DNA from: JBBDIM01 sp040880405 | Lineage (GTDB): Bacteria > Planctomycetota > Planctomycetia > Pirellulales > Pirellulaceae | Direction of reading: 5' to 3' | Length of the DNA: 22,483 nt | Assembly (NCBI GenBank): GCA_040880405.1 | Contig: JBBDIM010000128.1 | Location: 1-22,483, forward strand | Shown here: positions 16,693 to 22,483 of the stretch, piece by piece | Layout of the letters: each line of letters starts with the position of its first letter | Numbering within the stretch: position 1 is the first letter of the stretch | Position numbers and translations under genes: made by a program | The notes under the pieces: model-generated | What the model saw: only the letters and a program-made list of their open reading frames with translations | Database searches by the model: none | What the model was told of the DNA's origin: nothing

Positions 16693-17997
16693 ATGAACAG
16701 CAAGCCCATCTGCCAGGTCATCCATTCTCAACTGCTGTCGGGGACTTGTCCCTGGTGCCAGGAGACCATTGTCGGTGACCAGGAAGAGGCGAGCGGGGAA
16801 GAACCTCGGTGGAACATCGAGCGAATGGCGGCTGATTTGCGGAGCCCGGACGAGGAGGTGCGGGCGGATACGATCGGGAACCTGTTGTCCCACTCGCCAC
16901 CGCTGATGGACGCAGTGCCACTCTTGAGCCAAGCGATTCGCGATCCGAACGAGACGTTACGCAGCATGGCCTTTAGTTGCTTGGAACACCTGGGTTTCGA
17001 GATTTGCGACGAGCAAGCTGCGGAATTGGAAGCGGGCGATGAGATTAACGAGTATCCCTTGGCAATTCGATTGGTTCTGCTGGGATACTATATGATGCGT
17101 CAATTTGAATCGGGAACGGCGAAGCAAGCCCGACGCCGGAATCTACTTTGGCTGTTCGCGAACGAACCGGAAATCGAAGCCGGTCTCGGACCTGGTAAAC
17201 AATTGCTTCGATCGCAAGATCCAGCCGGCTACGAAGAGGCCAAAGCAATTTGGTTGGCCCACGTGGAGTCCAACCCAAAAAGTCCAAAGACCCTGGCCAA
17301 TGCCGCGGAATTCTTTGTGCTGAACGATTTCGATTTGGCGGAACGATTCATGCTGGAAGGGGGCAAACTGGAGCCCACCAATCCAGTTTGGCGAGATCGG
17401 CTGGGGCAGCTTTACTCCTTGCAATCGATGCGTCGGGCGAACTCCCATGACGCCGCTGCCGCCAAGGGACTTGCCGCCTACCAAACAGCGGCGAAGCTAC
17501 GCGACACGCACACGAACGACGAGGACCACGAAGTAGAACACCTCACGGCGCTCATGAATCGATTGGCGTCCCTGGGGGAACTCGCCAAGGCGGCACTCGC
17601 GGCGCATGAACTGGAGCAGGCCCGGACTTATGCGGAGCAGTTGTTGGAAGTCGCGACGGGTCCTGAATTATCGGAACAGCGCCGAGACGATAGCGGTTCG
17701 CTCCACACCGGCCATACGATCCTGGGGCGTGTCGCGATTTCAATCGGGGATCTTTCCACCGCCAAGCGCCATCTGCTTGCCTCGGCGAAGATCAAGGGGG
17801 CTCCGCACCTTGTCTCTTTCGGGCCCAGCATGAGCTTGGCGAAAGAGTTGCTAGAGCGGAACGAATCGCAGGTCGTCCTGGAATATTTCAATCTGTGCCG
17901 CGAGTTTTGGGAACGGGGACAAGTGGAATTGGACTTATGGACCGCAGAGGTCAACAATGGTCAAATGCCCGACTTCGGCCCGAATCTAAATTACTAA
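16693..17997 (+). CDS. Zinc-knuckle, HEAT-like and TPR-like repeat protein
   Basis: A 434-aa predicted cytosolic protein. The N-terminus has CQVIHSQLLSGTCPWCQ (7-23), an arrangement of one Cys/His pair and a CPWC that probably binds zinc. A short HEAT-like part follows (about 38-100: LRSPDEEVRADTIGNL, LLSQAIRDPNETLRSMAF). The rest is helical with TPR-like pairs (from about 175: NPKSPKTLANAAEFFVLNDF, and LGRVAISIGDLSTAKRHLLA). The C-terminal block VVLEYFNLCREFWERG...PDFGPNLNY recurs in planctomycete TPR proteins of unknown function. Such scaffolds usually mediate protein contacts. No signal peptide or membrane segment is seen, and the gene stands alone with more than 100 bp on each side. Confidence 0.82.
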   Translation: MNSKPICQVIHSQLLSGTCPWCQETIVGDQEEASGEEPRWNIERMAADLRSPDEEVRADTIGNLLSHSPPLMDAVPLLSQAIRDPNETLRSMAFSCLEHLGFEICDEQAAELEAGDEINEYPLAIRLVLLGYYMMRQFESGTAKQARRRNLLWLFANEPEIEAGLGPGKQLLRSQDPAGYEEAKAIWLAHVESNPKSPKTLANAAEFFVLNDFDLAERFMLEGGKLEPTNPVWRDRLGQLYSLQSMRRANSHDAAAAKGLAAYQTAAKLRDTHTNDEDHEVEHLTALMNRLASLGELAKAALAAHELEQARTYAEQLLEVATGPELSEQRRDDSGSLHTGHTILGRVAISIGDLSTAKRHLLASAKIKGAPHLVSFGPSMSLAKELLERNESQVVLEYFNLCREFWERGQVELDLWTAEVNNGQMPDFGPNLNY

Positions 17998-18099
17998 TGG
18001 GCCGCTAAGTTGAGGGGCCATTGTTTCTGGGCCCCGCGATTTCGATTGGCGCACATTTGATGTACGCTGGACGGCGTAGCGACAGTATTTCCTCAAGTT

Positions 18100-18105
18100 A
18101 GGAGG
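18100..18105 (+). promoter_or_regulatory. Strong Shine-Dalgarno sequence
   Basis: AGGAGG lies 8 nt before the ATG at 18114. It stands out because most genes in this window lack a good ribosome-binding site, and it fixes the start of the 208-aa gene. Confidence 0.6.
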
Positions 18106-18113
18106 CACACAAC

Positions 18114-18740
18114 ATGGCGGTTGATCCACGCAAACGGCAAAAGCAGCTCGCACGGAAAAAGGCCAAGCATCAGTCGAACAAGGCGAATAAGCAGACGCTG
18201 GCCCTCAGGGCAGCCGGTCGGGCGTTGGAGGCGGCGGGAACCGCTCCGATCTTGCACAGCTTTGTGAGCGACGATGTCTGGGAGGCGGGCTTAGGGTACG
18301 TGATCCTGAGCCGAACGTTGCCGGGTGGCCAGGTGGCGCATGCCGCCTTCATGCTTGATGTCTTTTGCCTGGGAGTGAAGGATGCTTATTTGAACATCGG
18401 TACCCCAGAGCATTATCGCGCGACGGTGTTGGAGGGGATCGGTCAACGTTTTAACCTGCAGAAAATCGAACCGGCCGCCGCTCGAAAACTGGTCGAAGGG
18501 GGCGTCGAGTACGCCGCCTCGTTTGGGTTAGCGCCTCATCCTGATTACGCTAAGGCGAAGCGGATCTTCGGCGACATCGACACGGCCCAGTGCGAAGAGG
18601 AATTCGAATACGGCAAGGATGGCAGGCCGTTATACGTTCAAGGTCCCTACGACTCGCCGGAAAAGGTCCGCCGCATCATGCTGGCGATTGGTAGACGCGA
18701 GGCGATGACGATCGACTCCCAAGCGGAACGGCTTGAATAG
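18114..18740 (+). CDS. Conserved hypothetical protein with basic N-terminal tail
   Basis: A 208-aa cytosolic protein without a named function. It opens with a very basic segment (residues 5-28, PRKRQKQLARKKAKHQSNKA), which suggests contact with nucleic acid. The remainder is a single domain: VWEAGLGYVILSRTLPGG (strand/helix core), AAFMLDVFCLGVKDAYLN, GLAPHPDYAKAKRIFGDID, and a late EYGKDGRPLYVQGPYDSPEK. This last pattern, 'APHPDY...IFGDID...C...F.YGKDGxPLYVxGPxDS', recurs in uncharacterised bacterial proteins I have seen, so it is a true family rather than an orphan frame. Residues H, D, C and Y in these blocks are candidates for a metal or catalytic site. It has a strong ribosome-binding site and stands alone. 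Confidence 0.78.
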   Translation: MAVDPRKRQKQLARKKAKHQSNKANKQTLALRAAGRALEAAGTAPILHSFVSDDVWEAGLGYVILSRTLPGGQVAHAAFMLDVFCLGVKDAYLNIGTPEHYRATVLEGIGQRFNLQKIEPAAARKLVEGGVEYAASFGLAPHPDYAKAKRIFGDIDTAQCEEEFEYGKDGRPLYVQGPYDSPEKVRRIMLAIGRREAMTIDSQAERLE

Positions 18741-18746
18741 TCCGAG

Positions 18747-18890
18747 CTACTCACTCACCTCGGAAAATTCGACCAAGCCAGTCTCCATGTCGTATAAGGC
18801 GTGGACCGCTTGGCACTCGATCCGGTTGGGATTCACCTTGACCGGAAATCGTGGGCTTGGTAAATCGTTGCCCTGATCGAATCTATGGTT
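18747..18890 (-). pseudogene. Possible 3' remnant of a carbonic anhydrase-like gene
   Basis: On the minus strand the stretch ending at a TAG (18747-18749) reads FPVKVNPNRIECQAVHALYD followed by METGLVEFSEVSE. The final pattern, small residues then YDxETGxVEF, resembles the C-terminus of beta-class carbonic anhydrases. No plausible start codon is seen and the frame runs into the 5' end of the next gene, so it would be a truncated relic. With only about 48 codons this is weak; it could also be chance. Confidence 0.25.
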
Positions 18891-18924
18891 ATCGGCAGGT
18901 CGCCACCCACAGCTTGAGAGAATT

Positions 18925-20172
18925 GTGAACTTTCAACGTAAAATCATCACCGGCACGGTCCTCGCAGGGCTAGCAATGGTATCCACTGCGTGGGAACTGT
19001 TTGACGGGGTACCTCCCACAGCGGGCGTCCTGCTGGCTCAGGGTATGATTACGCCTGCACCCGCGAGTGGTCAGGGAGCCACGCTCGGTTCCAATATTCA
19101 ATCTTGGGATCCGTATTCGAGCAGCTCTGCCAGCACGTTTTCCCAACCGCCGGCGATCGGTGGAAGCTCGAATTATCCGGCGACTTCCTACCCGCAGGTC
19201 AGCTATCCGCAAGCGGGGGGTGCGCCGCCTCCCCCCTCGTATCCGCCTCCTCCGGGAAGTCCGCCACCCGGATTTACCGGAGGACCACCGGCGATGTTTC
19301 CCCAGCAACAGCCCGCGCCGTTGTTCCAAACGAACGATCCTTTCGCGCAGCAATTCGGACAGGTGCCGTACGAGCGATTCCTGCAAAACGTCTCGTTCCA
19401 ATACACTTGGCTCCCCAAGCTGACTGAGAGCGATACCGCGCTTCAGATCCACGATATGGAGGTCTCTACCACGGCCCTCTTTCCGAATTTTTTGCACAGC
19501 GCCCAGCCGCTGCTGGTGACGCCCGGGTTTGTGTTGCATCTGTGGGACGGACCTTCCAATGGCGTGCATGATCTTCCTTCCCGAGCCTATAGCGCTTACC
19601 TGGACTTGGGTTGGAATCCAGAGATCACCCCGCAGGTGTTCGCTGAACTGGGGTTCCGAGCCGGTGTTTACTCGGACTTCAACCAAATCAGCACGAAGAG
19701 TCTTCGCCTGCAAGGGCTGGGGGTTTTGAACCTGCGGCTGACCCCGACCGTGACCATCAAGGGTGGTGCGGTCTATATCAACCGGCTGGACAAAAAGTTG
19801 TTTCCGGTGGTCGGTTTGGTCTGGGAGCCAGACAGCCTCAGTCGCTATGACATCACGTTCCCCTATCCCCGCATCTCGAAGTACCTAACAACCCTCGGTG
19901 ATAAGAAGGTTTGGTGGTACGTCGGCGGAGAATATGGTGGCGGTAGCTGGACGATCAAGCGGCAGGACTTTATCGAAATGGAGGAAGTGGGTGACCAAAT
20001 CGACATCAACGACCTGCGCGTCTTCGCGGGGTTGGAGGCGACGCACGCCAACAACATGAAGGCCTTTATCGAGGTGGGCTATGTCTGGGACCGGAAGATC
20101 ATTTATCGCAGTGATCTGTCCAACCTCGGCTTGGAAGACACGATGATGGTCCGCGCCGGTTTCTGCTTCTAA
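18925..20172 (+). CDS. Outer-membrane beta-barrel-like protein with proline-rich linker (DUF6268-like)
   Basis: A 415-aa exported protein starting with GTG. A signal peptide is followed by a low-complexity Ser/Pro/Gln region (about 55-135) that includes a PPPPSYPPPPGSPPPG tract. From residue 150 onward alternating polar/hydrophobic strands suggest a beta-barrel of the type annotated as DUF6268: LLVTPGFVLHLWDGP, GVYSDF, VYINRLDKKLFPVVGLVW, WWYVGGEYGGGSW, FIEVGYVWDRKIIY and a C-terminus ending in aromatic Phe (RAGFCF), as usual for outer-membrane barrels. The next gene encodes a clear paralogue 9 nt downstream, so they are probably co-transcribed. The function is unknown; a channel or surface-structural role is possible. 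The family name is given from memory of the pattern. Confidence 0.8.
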   Translation: MNFQRKIITGTVLAGLAMVSTAWELFDGVPPTAGVLLAQGMITPAPASGQGATLGSNIQSWDPYSSSSASTFSQPPAIGGSSNYPATSYPQVSYPQAGGAPPPPSYPPPPGSPPPGFTGGPPAMFPQQQPAPLFQTNDPFAQQFGQVPYERFLQNVSFQYTWLPKLTESDTALQIHDMEVSTTALFPNFLHSAQPLLVTPGFVLHLWDGPSNGVHDLPSRAYSAYLDLGWNPEITPQVFAELGFRAGVYSDFNQISTKSLRLQGLGVLNLRLTPTVTIKGGAVYINRLDKKLFPVVGLVWEPDSLSRYDITFPYPRISKYLTTLGDKKVWWYVGGEYGGGSWTIKRQDFIEMEEVGDQIDINDLRVFAGLEATHANNMKAFIEVGYVWDRKIIYRSDLSNLGLEDTMMVRAGFCF

Positions 20173-20181
20173 TCCATCCCG

Positions 20182-21357
20182 ATGGCTCATCACGTGACGC
20201 GGATCCAGCGGCCCATGAATATACGAACCTGCTTTTGTTTTGATCGCATCCGCCTCGGGGCTTGCGTCCTTACCGCGCTGTTGATGCTGATCCTCGGCGG
20301 GGTGAATCCAGCGGACGCCCAGTCACAACCGTGGGCGCGGCAAGGCGTGACCGATTGGCAACGCCCGCAAACATTCCAACCAATCCAGACGTTGCCCCCC
20401 ACCGATGTCTTCCCCGACGGTATGACCTATCGCGCGGAAGACGACCCAACACGCATGCGATTGACCACCGGGAATCTCCCGCCGGAAGTGGACCGACTAC
20501 CGGAAAACCTGGAGCTCCGCGATGCGCTGGTGATGAGTGAGGAGGAGGTTTTCTCCACGCGTCCCAAGCTCAAACCAAGTAAAGATAGCCTGCTCCAGTC
20601 GTTAACCGTGCAAAGCACTTGGTTAGCTGGTAGCGGAGACAACCTCGGCATGACCGAAGTCAGCGCCTCCGGAACGATCGGCTTCCCCGCGCCGACGCGG
20701 GAGTCCCCCATGCTCATCACGCCGGGCTACGGAATGTATTTTTTGGTAGGGCCCGATTCGGTCAGCACCCCCGCCACGCTTTATCAGGCGTATGTCACCA
20801 CCTTGTGGATGCCGCAAATCACAGAGAAGCTGGGAGGGATTTTCTCGATTACACCGGGTGTCTACAGCGACTTCCGGCAGACAGACAGCGACGCCTTTCG
20901 CCTGAGTGGCATGGCCTTGGGTAGTTACCGCTGGACCAATGAGTTGCAGTTTATCTTTGGGGCGGTTTACCTCAACCGAGACGACTTCCCGATCCTGCCA
21001 GCCGCCGGGGTGATTTGGACCCCGACCGAAGACCATCGGCTGGAACTGACCTTTCCCCGGCCTCGGTACTCGCAGTTGTTCCGGTATGGCCCAGAATTCG
21101 AGGACTGGTGGTATGTCGGCGGCGAGTTCGGCGGAGGAAGCTGGGCCGTCAATCACCCCACCCGGCCAGGCGAACGTGACTCACTCACCCTGTCCGATAT
21201 GCGACTCGTAATCGGCATGGAAAACAAACGGAGCGGCGGCGGTAAGTCGTTTGTAGAGATCGGGTACGTCTTCGCCCGAAAACTGGAATACAAACACGAC
21301 CCGGCCCATCTCGACATGAGCGACACCGTGATGATTCGCTCCGGGTGGTGGTATTAG
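20182..21357 (+). CDS. Outer-membrane beta-barrel-like protein, tandem paralogue (DUF6268-like)
   Basis: A 391-aa exported protein, paralogous to the preceding one along the whole C-terminal barrel: MLITPGYGMYFLVGP, GVYSDF, VYLNRDDFPILPAAGVIW, WWYVGGEFGGGSW, FVEIGYVFARKLEYK and an aromatic C-terminus (RSGWWY). It lacks the Pro-rich linker and has instead a charged Pro/Arg/Glu segment (about 55-120) between signal peptide and barrel. The ATG at 20182 gives a 46-residue leader; an ATG at 20215 (MNIRTCFCFD) gives a more usual signal peptide and may be the true start. The small gap to the first paralogue suggests one transcript. The pair probably arose by tandem duplication and then diverged in the soluble part, so they may sit in the outer membrane with different partners. 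Confidence 0.8.
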   Translation: MAHHVTRIQRPMNIRTCFCFDRIRLGACVLTALLMLILGGVNPADAQSQPWARQGVTDWQRPQTFQPIQTLPPTDVFPDGMTYRAEDDPTRMRLTTGNLPPEVDRLPENLELRDALVMSEEEVFSTRPKLKPSKDSLLQSLTVQSTWLAGSGDNLGMTEVSASGTIGFPAPTRESPMLITPGYGMYFLVGPDSVSTPATLYQAYVTTLWMPQITEKLGGIFSITPGVYSDFRQTDSDAFRLSGMALGSYRWTNELQFIFGAVYLNRDDFPILPAAGVIWTPTEDHRLELTFPRPRYSQLFRYGPEFEDWWYVGGEFGGGSWAVNHPTRPGERDSLTLSDMRLVIGMENKRSGGGKSFVEIGYVFARKLEYKHDPAHLDMSDTVMIRSGWWY

Positions 21358-21394
21358 AAGAGGCTGGAACGAGCCGTTTTGCAGCATCGCCGTC

Positions 21395-21709
21395 CTACGG
21401 CATCAGCGCTTCAGGGTCTTCAAACTCATAATCCATCATCGAGCCCTCGCCTGGAATCAGGCACACAAGAAGCGAGAGATCGGCATAGGTCTCCGGATCG
21501 AGATCTTTTAGGTACGACATGGCGTAATCGTGTCGTTGGCTACGAGACATTCCTTTGAACTTCTCGGAGACGATCTTCATTCGGATGGAAACAGGGTTAT
21601 ACCGGTACAAGACGATGTCGGTCCCGGGATGATCCTGCTCGAACTCACGTAGGGCACGTGCGACTTCTTCGAGTCCGCTGTCCGGCTTCATTCGGATCTT
21701 TACGCCCAT
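21395..21709 (-). CDS. BolA-like hypothetical protein, partner of a HEPN gene
   Basis: A 104-aa protein. Its centre reads SEKFKGMSRSQRHDYAMSYL (48-67), then a strand SLLVCLIPGE (79-88). This matches the BolA pattern 'S.xFxGxSxxxRHxxVxxxL...L.LxxLxPxE', including the RH pair (59-60) of the helix-turn-helix-like motif, so a class II KH/BolA-like fold is likely. It lacks the family's usual N-terminal His/Cys loop, and its C-terminus is extended and acidic (EFEDPEAL). It is the second gene of a leftward pair: GGAGG (21716-21720) precedes the ATG by 6 nt, in the 14-nt gap after the HEPN gene stop. True BolA proteins bind DNA or assist Fe-S trafficking with glutaredoxins; a HEPN partner is not typical. 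The fold call is by pattern only. Confidence 0.65.
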   Translation of the reverse strand: MGVKIRMKPDSGLEEVARALREFEQDHPGTDIVLYRYNPVSIRMKIVSEKFKGMSRSQRHDYAMSYLKDLDPETYADLSLLVCLIPGEGSMMDYEFEDPEALMP

Positions 21710-21715
21710 GTGCTT

Positions 21716-21720
21716 CCTCC
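21716..21720 (-). promoter_or_regulatory. Shine-Dalgarno sequence coupling the HEPN and BolA-like genes
   Basis: GGAGG on the minus strand, 6 nt before the ATG at 21709 and 3 nt after the HEPN stop codon (21724-21726). The layout implies translation of the second gene straight after the first. Confidence 0.6.
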
Positions 21721-21723
21721 AGC

Positions 21724-22146
21724 TTAATTTCCTAGACGTGCATCAATCACTTTCACTATTATACGCACCGCTGCCATGAATCGGAAAGCTTCCTCTGGAT
21801 CACCCGGTCCAGGTTCGTAACGTAGATCAGGCCCCCAGGAACCAACAACCAGAAACGAATCGGTGATTGGCCTACCTCGAATCAAAGCCTGATTCTGGGA
21901 AAGCCGATGTCGCAGCCAATCAAAATTGTGAGCGATTTGACCCCGAAATTCTGATATCACGCGATTATGGTGCGTCACGGGAGTTGTCGCCAGGATGAGG
22001 CTCTTCATCATGCACTCGACCGCGTAGCCCGCCAGATAGATGCTTCCGCTGTAGTACCCCGCGGACCGCAAAGTCTCCGCCTCTTCCAGTCGCCGATAGG
22101 CAACCCGATAAAACAATCTCGGGCCCGGATCACGTGGTAGAGGCAC
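21724..22146 (-). CDS. HEPN domain-containing protein
   Basis: A 140-aa cytosolic protein starting with GTG and preceded by GAGG 9 nt upstream. It is a nearly complete HEPN domain: an N-terminal helix with FYRVAYRRLEEAETLRSAG, then the hallmark YYSGSIYLAGYAVECMMKSL (31-50), FRGQIAHNFDWL (67-78) with R68-x4-H73 of the Rx4-6H ribonuclease motif, and a final helix (EEAFRFMAAVRIIVKVI). HEPN proteins are commonly the RNase toxin of two-gene systems, paired with an MNT nucleotidyltransferase. Here the partner is a BolA-like gene instead, 14 nt downstream. The sampled 60 bases at 21901-21960 have only 27 G+C, below most genes of the window, hinting at transfer. Toxin activity is inferred; the alternative is a substrate-binding adaptor role. 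Confidence 0.82.
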   Translation of the reverse strand: MPLPRDPGPRLFYRVAYRRLEEAETLRSAGYYSGSIYLAGYAVECMMKSLILATTPVTHHNRVISEFRGQIAHNFDWLRHRLSQNQALIRGRPITDSFLVVGSWGPDLRYEPGPGDPEEAFRFMAAVRIIVKVIDARLGN

Positions 22147-22193
22147 GGTTTCTATCCTCGTCGCGAAGACGCCGCACGGATCGGTTGGTCTTC

Positions 22194-22427
22194 CTAATAC
22201 TCAACCGATTCCAACACGCTCTCCCCGTTCATGTCAGACTCCAGCACGCTTTCATCGTGGACGGTGGTCGTCGAGACGGGCGAGAAGGCTGAACCGGCGC
22301 GGTGTCCGTAGTTGTGGGCCTCGTCGTGCGCGGCGTAAGAGTAGTCGAACGGGTGACTGCACATCGAGCAACCGGCGCTGCCCAAGATCAGCGAACCGAG
22401 AACGAGGAGCGTGGCAATCTTGTTCAT
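22194..22427 (-). CDS. Small putative lipoprotein
   Basis: A 77-aa exported protein with a lipoprotein signal: MNKIATLLVLGSLILGSAGC, with the lipobox Cys at residue 20, followed by a second Cys (SMC). The mature part of about 58 residues is small and hydrophilic, with Tyr/His-rich DYSYAAHDEAHNYGHRAGSAF and an internal duplication, DESVLES (58-64) and GESVLES (68-74). Similar short lipoproteins with an 'MC.xPxDY' start are common in planctomycete genomes and have no assigned function. The ATG is set by the signal peptide. It sits 47 bp upstream of the HEPN gene on the same strand and could be co-transcribed, though its function looks unrelated. Confidence 0.75.
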   Translation of the reverse strand: MNKIATLLVLGSLILGSAGCSMCSHPFDYSYAAHDEAHNYGHRAGSAFSPVSTTTVHDESVLESDMNGESVLESVEY

Positions 22428-22483
22428 AGAGGCAACCTTCGACTCAAACGGTTTTCACAGGGCCCGGGGGGATGATCGGCGGG

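Noticed and set aside
19203..19418. Glycine-rich minus-strand open frame
   Set aside because: It is the complement of the proline-rich linker of the barrel protein gene, not an independent gene.

Overview
The window looks like chromosome of a planctomycete, most likely of the Pirellulales. The main evidence is the set of families that are diagnostic for the Planctomycetes/Verrucomicrobia group: a Tat-exported DUF1501 protein, a PSCyt1/DUF1549/DUF1553 cytochrome-like protein, and two very large 'PVC-type' haem-binding beta-propeller/HEAT/cytochrome c fusions. High GC, weak Shine-Dalgarno use, and MJ0042-type zinc ribbon and HEAT/TPR proteins fit the same picture. No tRNA, rRNA, CRISPR array, transposase or phage gene is visible. 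Family names are from recognition of sequence motifs, without a database search.

Region 1 (77-8548) is an exported redox/degradation cluster. The PSCyt1/DUF1549/DUF1553 and DUF1501 genes run leftward (4752-367) and a PVC-type cytochrome gene runs rightward (5079-8246) from a shared 326-bp divergent region. Two copies of a 273-bp element with identical 34-bp terminal inverted repeats (77-349 and 8276-8548) lie just outside the stop codons of the two outer genes, so they bracket the cluster exactly. Each terminus can also fold alone into a hairpin.

Region 2 (8598-14637) has a leftward zinc-ribbon/membrane/acidic-tail protein, then a rightward pair: an exported SGNH-like hydrolase with an unusual active site and a second PVC-type cytochrome fusion carrying an extra PA14-like C-terminal domain.

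Region 3 (14661-15923) is a small AT-richer accessory island. It holds a 283-aa protein with a HEPN-like Rx4H motif and a 75-aa acidic protein, and is bracketed by two inverted copies of a CGGTGGGTT-type palindromic repeat.

Region 4 (15969-21357) has single rightward genes: a DHFR/RibD-like reductase, a zinc-knuckle HEAT/TPR protein, a conserved orphan, a possible remnant of a leftward carbonic anhydrase-like gene, and two tandem paralogous outer-membrane beta-barrel-like proteins.

Region 5 (21395-22427) runs leftward: a small lipoprotein gene, then a tight two-gene cassette of a HEPN protein followed by a protein with a BolA-like sequence pattern. The HEPN/BolA-like pair, the HEPN-like island and the paired-hairpin 273-bp element are the least explained parts of the window.
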